Assembly: GCA_021783525.1 (NCBI GenBank) | Contig: JAJXTT010000053.1 | Location: forward strand, 1 to 8,670 | Length of the DNA: 8,670 bases | Origin: Pseudomonadota bacterium | GTDB taxonomy: Bacteria > Pseudomonadota > Gammaproteobacteria > Burkholderiales > Gallionellaceae | Direction of reading: 5' to 3' | Shown: piece by piece, positions 6,400-8,670 of the stretch | Numbering within the stretch: the first letter of the stretch is position 1 | Layout: each line of letters begins with the position of its first letter | Made by a program: the position numbers and the translations under genes | Notes under the pieces: model-generated | Databases searched by the model: none | The model's input: the letters and a program-made list of their open reading frames with translations, nothing else | What the model was told of the DNA's origin: nothing

Positions 6400-6965
6400 T
6401 GCAGAAGGTGTCCCGCTGAAGTTCGCCCCGGCCAAGGGAGGATGGGGCGTTCAGGATAGCTTTTCACATCTTTCCCCGTTCACAAGACGGAGAACTCCAG
6501 GCAGTGCCTGCGTACGAATTCTGCGCGTATCCGCTGCCGTGGGGATTAATTCCTGGTCGACAGGCATTGGGGCATTGCATTATCGGGCAGTCGGGTATGT
6601 CCCGGAGCATGCTGCTGACCACCGCGTCAAATGCTCCGCCCGTTCTGCCGTTTATCCCGCAACCCCTGATCCTGTACCCAAGGATCGTATGCACACCAGT
6701 ATCAACGGCGCGCGTCGAATTTTTGTGACATCTTGAGTTTAAAAATAGGATACCTATCGCCTCCTCGCTATCCTCCCGCGCCAAGCCTATTTAAGTCCTG
6801 CCGCGTGTTCGGGGGTATTTTGCTTTTAATAATGACCTCTTTTTGCCCCAGTCTTTAGGATAGGCGACTCAAGGTTTCTGCCCCACATTTCCATTCTATC
6901 AGGCCTTCATTCTTTTCTCGAATAGCGGGTTGATGGTAGTGTAATTCTATATAAGTAATTGATTC
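6380..6965. other. 586-nt gap upstream of the chain-length gene; AT-richer
   Basis: This is the longest gap in the cluster. By my count 6721-6960 is about 43% GC, clearly lower than the flanking genes. A minus-strand frame of 106 codons (6784-6464) and a plus-strand frame at 6504-6728 show no family motif, and I treat them as chance ORFs. Small structures include CAGGC-AGT-GCCTG (6498-6510), the weak hairpin plus T-run at 6741-6774, repeated TGCCCCA (6844-6850 and 6879-6885), and AGGATAGC at 6453-6460, whose reverse complement lies at 6767-6774. I could not identify a convincing sigma-70 or sigma-54 promoter, but size and composition suit a regulatory region for the chain-length/kinase genes. 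Confidence 0.45.
6741..6774 (-). terminator. Weak hairpin plus T-run downstream of the beta-barrel gene
   Basis: Read on the minus strand, AGGATA (6774-6769) pairs with TATCCT (6752-6747), followed directly by ATTTTT (6746-6741). The stem is only 6 bp with a 16-nt purine-rich loop, so it would be a poor intrinsic terminator. It sits about 190 nt past the stop codon of the beta-barrel gene. Confidence 0.25.
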
Positions 6966-8330
6966 CTACCTGGAAACTGAAAGGCCGTTCCATGCGTAGA
7001 CTAAATCCACATAGACCGCATTATCATAAGCCTTATCGGTGGTCCCCGGGAATTTGAGGCCAACGTATTGATAGCCGCCCTGGATGGTGAATTGCCGGGT
7101 CCATCGCCAGCTCAGGCTGGTCGATGCCTGAACATAGTCGCGGTCAGTCAACGGCAGGGCGTTGCCGCCAATGGCCCGGATACGGTAGTCGGCCGCAGAC
7201 AGGTTGGCGTTGAGCCGGGCAGAAAGTGTGCGGGTTATCCCAAGGGTCGCGGAATCCGTCAACACCTGGGCGCCGATCCCGCTGGGGCTAACCTGCCGAC
7301 CGACGGACAGCACGACCTGGGTCAGCTCGAACTGTTTGGTGACGCCCGCATTGTAGAGATAACCGCTGCTTGTCTCAGAAAACCCCGTGTTCGCCGTCTG
7401 GGTGCAGGTCGCAATGCCAACGAGCTGGCCATTGATGAAATAGGGCGTGGGCTGGGTGCTTCCGGTGCAGGTCTGGATAATAGATTCTGAATCAGTGCGT
7501 CTGGCGCCGATGGCGACGTTGGCGCTCAGAGTCTGCGAAAAGGAATGGGTCCACCCCAGAATCAAGCTGTTGGTGGTGGAGGTGTTGCTCAGTTCTCTCG
7601 GGTTGGGTTGCAGCGTAAGCAGGCCGTTGATCGCTAACGCGTACGCTGGCTGCCCCAATTGCGACAGACCGGTCTGCGGCACCTTGAAATAGCTGCGGTC
7701 GATCGCCGCCGTCAGCTGGTCCTGCGGAGACCACTGGTAGAGGAAGGTGGCGTTTCCGTCGCGCGAGTCGTAGTTGATCAGATTCGCAGTAAGCGTTCTT
7801 TCATAGGAAACCAGGCTGGACTGGTAACCAAGTTTCAGTTGCATGCGTTCGGTCATCTGCCAGGTCCATGAAGGGTTGACCGTGCGCGTGATTCTTTGTG
7901 TCTGGGTTGATACCAGTCCTACATCGGGGCTGAACGTAGAGCTTGCTGTAACTGATTCTTTGGCGTACCCACCGCCCAGTTGCCAGGTGCTGCGCTGCGT
8001 CCGGTAAAGCGAGGACAGATTATAGATCTGATCGGTACCATTGAGGCCGCTTTGCCCCCAGTAGCGGTGGTTGCGCAGCTCGGCGCTGCCCGTGACGTCC
8101 CAGTTCGCCTGCTGTGCGCCTAAATCGAGATGGGGCGCGACCGTAAGCCCGGTGACACCCTCGTGGGGTCCAGGCGTCAGAAGCAGATTGGTATCGTGTT
8201 GCAGCCGCAGCGACACCGAGGGTTTGGCGGTCCACGCGGTGGCGGCGGACAGGCCGGGAACAAGCAGACCGGCGCAGCAAAGCGCCAGTGCGATGCAGGG
8301 TCGGGCACGGAGCGGAAATATCGCAGTCAC
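6966..8330 (-). CDS. Outer-membrane beta-barrel protein of the EPS locus
   Basis: 454 residues. It begins with a signal peptide: arginines at 8 and 10, a hydrophobic core IALALCCAGLLVPGL (13-27) and probable cleavage after SA near residue 29. The mature part starts AWTAKPSVSLRLQHDTNLLL (32-51) and continues with alternating polar/hydrophobic, aromatic-rich strands and Asn/Ser/Thr-rich loops, as expected for a barrel of roughly 16-18 strands (estimate). It resembles the outer-membrane proteins of exosortase/EPS loci (TIGR03016- or EpsL-like by recollection). Its likely role is at the outer-membrane step of EPS secretion, not proven. Cys288 and Cys309 flank a putative extracellular loop and could form a disulfide. 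The C-terminus (YAWNGLSVSR) lacks the terminal Phe/Trp usual for BAM substrates. The start is the GTG at 8330, chosen because it begins the signal peptide; no ATG lies upstream in frame and no clear ribosome-binding site is seen. Confidence 0.82.
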   Translation of the reverse strand: MTAIFPLRARPCIALALCCAGLLVPGLSAATAWTAKPSVSLRLQHDTNLLLTPGPHEGVTGLTVAPHLDLGAQQANWDVTGSAELRNHRYWGQSGLNGTDQIYNLSSLYRTQRSTWQLGGGYAKESVTASSTFSPDVGLVSTQTQRITRTVNPSWTWQMTERMQLKLGYQSSLVSYERTLTANLINYDSRDGNATFLYQWSPQDQLTAAIDRSYFKVPQTGLSQLGQPAYALAINGLLTLQPNPRELSNTSTTNSLILGWTHSFSQTLSANVAIGARRTDSESIIQTCTGSTQPTPYFINGQLVGIATCTQTANTGFSETSSGYLYNAGVTKQFELTQVVLSVGRQVSPSGIGAQVLTDSATLGITRTLSARLNANLSAADYRIRAIGGNALPLTDRDYVQASTSLSWRWTRQFTIQGGYQYVGLKFPGTTDKAYDNAVYVDLVYAWNGLSVSR

Positions 8331-8464
8331 TGGGTCAGCGCCAGAGTTTGGGGCGTGGTTGGCCGGTCGGCATGGGGGCGTCGTGGTCGCAATTCCCGAT
8401 TCTGCCGAATGTGGTGCACCGGTACCAGAGATTCCGGATGCCTGGAAGAGGCAGCGTGGCGGGT

Positions 8465-8670
8465 TTAAGGCACGACCACGACGTCGCCGGCCTGCAGGAC
8501 GATGTTTTGCGCGAGATGTTCGCCGTCCTCGACCTGGCCGTACTTGAACCGGATGGCGGTCTCTCTCCCATTAACGCGGCGCAGGATCTTGATGCTGTTG
8601 TCCGAGGCGAACGGCGTCATACCGCCGGCGAGGCTTAGCGCCTGCATCACGTCGATGTAGGAGTTGGCGA
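8465..8670 (-). CDS. Wza-like polysaccharide export protein, C-terminal fragment
   Basis: The frame is open to the window edge, so only the last 67 codons are seen. The fragment reads SYIDVMQALSLAGGMTPFAS, then IKILRRVNGRETAIRF, then LAQNIVLQAGDVVVVP and TAA. This is the closing part of an SLBB (soluble ligand-binding beta-grasp) domain of polysaccharide export proteins: 'ALSLAGG', a strand carrying 'ILRR', and the near-invariant 'N..LqpGDvvvVP' end. The E. coli Wza-type C-terminal amphipathic helix that spans the outer membrane is absent, as in shorter EPS-locus homologues. In such systems the protein forms the periplasmic/outer-membrane export channel, perhaps with the beta-barrel encoded 134 nt downstream. 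The true start lies beyond 8670; an internal GTG at 8650 is not the start. Confidence 0.85.
   Translation of the reverse strand, partial: ANSYIDVMQALSLAGGMTPFASDNSIKILRRVNGRETAIRFKYGQVEDGEHLAQNIVLQAGDVVVVP

Noticed and set aside
6464..6784. 106-codon minus-strand ORF in the large spacer
   Set aside because: No domain, signal peptide or TM segment; cysteine- and glycine-rich composition without pattern; it spans the weak hairpin. Probably chance.
8413..8426. Overlapping short palindromes GGTGCACC, ACCGGT and GGTACC upstream of the beta-barrel gene
   Set aside because: Each is 6-8 bp and they overlap; expected often enough by chance in GC-rich DNA, with no second copy noticed.
876..8670. Calling the whole cluster an exosortase/PEP-CTERM system
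   Set aside because: The accessory gene set is similar, but no exosortase, PEP-CTERM protein or prsK/prsR-type regulator is in the window, and these EPS genes also occur without exosortase.

Overview
The window looks like chromosomal DNA of a Gram-negative proteobacterium, most likely gamma- or betaproteobacterial. Its genes are moderately GC-rich, it encodes an outer-membrane beta-barrel and a Wza-type polysaccharide export protein, and it carries a DsrE2-type sulfur-trafficking gene of a kind frequent in sulfur-metabolising proteobacteria. I cannot place the species.

Layout: (1) 3-623, plus strand: a DsrE2-like protein. (2) 624-875: a convergent intergenic region with a perfect 16-bp stem hairpin at 645-684. 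(3) 8670 down to 876, all on the minus strand: an exopolysaccharide assembly and export cluster. In transcription order it contains the C-terminal end of a Wza-like export protein (8670-8465, cut by the window edge), an outer-membrane beta-barrel protein (8330-6966), a three-TM Wzz/GumC-type chain-length protein (6379-4616), a BY-kinase-like ATPase (4439-3513), an ExeA/GspA-like AAA+ ATPase (3145-2198) and the UDP-glucose 4-epimerase GalE (1859-876).

Likely joint function: GalE interconverts UDP-glucose and UDP-galactose as precursors. The chain-length protein and the BY-kinase form the inner-membrane polysaccharide co-polymerase pair. The Wza-like protein and the beta-barrel serve the outer-membrane step. 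The ExeA-like ATPase is a recurring but mechanistically unclear member of such clusters. The set resembles the one found beside exosortase A (XrtA/PEP-CTERM) EPS loci (export, chain length, tyrosine kinase, outer-membrane protein, ATPase), but no exosortase, glycosyltransferase, flippase or PEP-CTERM protein is visible here; those would have to lie beyond 8670 or elsewhere.

The cluster is unusually loose for a co-directional gene set: the gaps are 134, 586, 176, 367 and 338 nt. I found no convincing additional protein genes in the gaps. They hold a few weak structures: a tiny upstream ORF overlapping the chain-length start, a weak hairpin plus T-run, and an inverted repeat around an A7 tract. 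I see no CRISPR array, tRNA, rRNA, insertion sequence or clearly novel system. The cluster is a recognisable EPS module with some atypical details.
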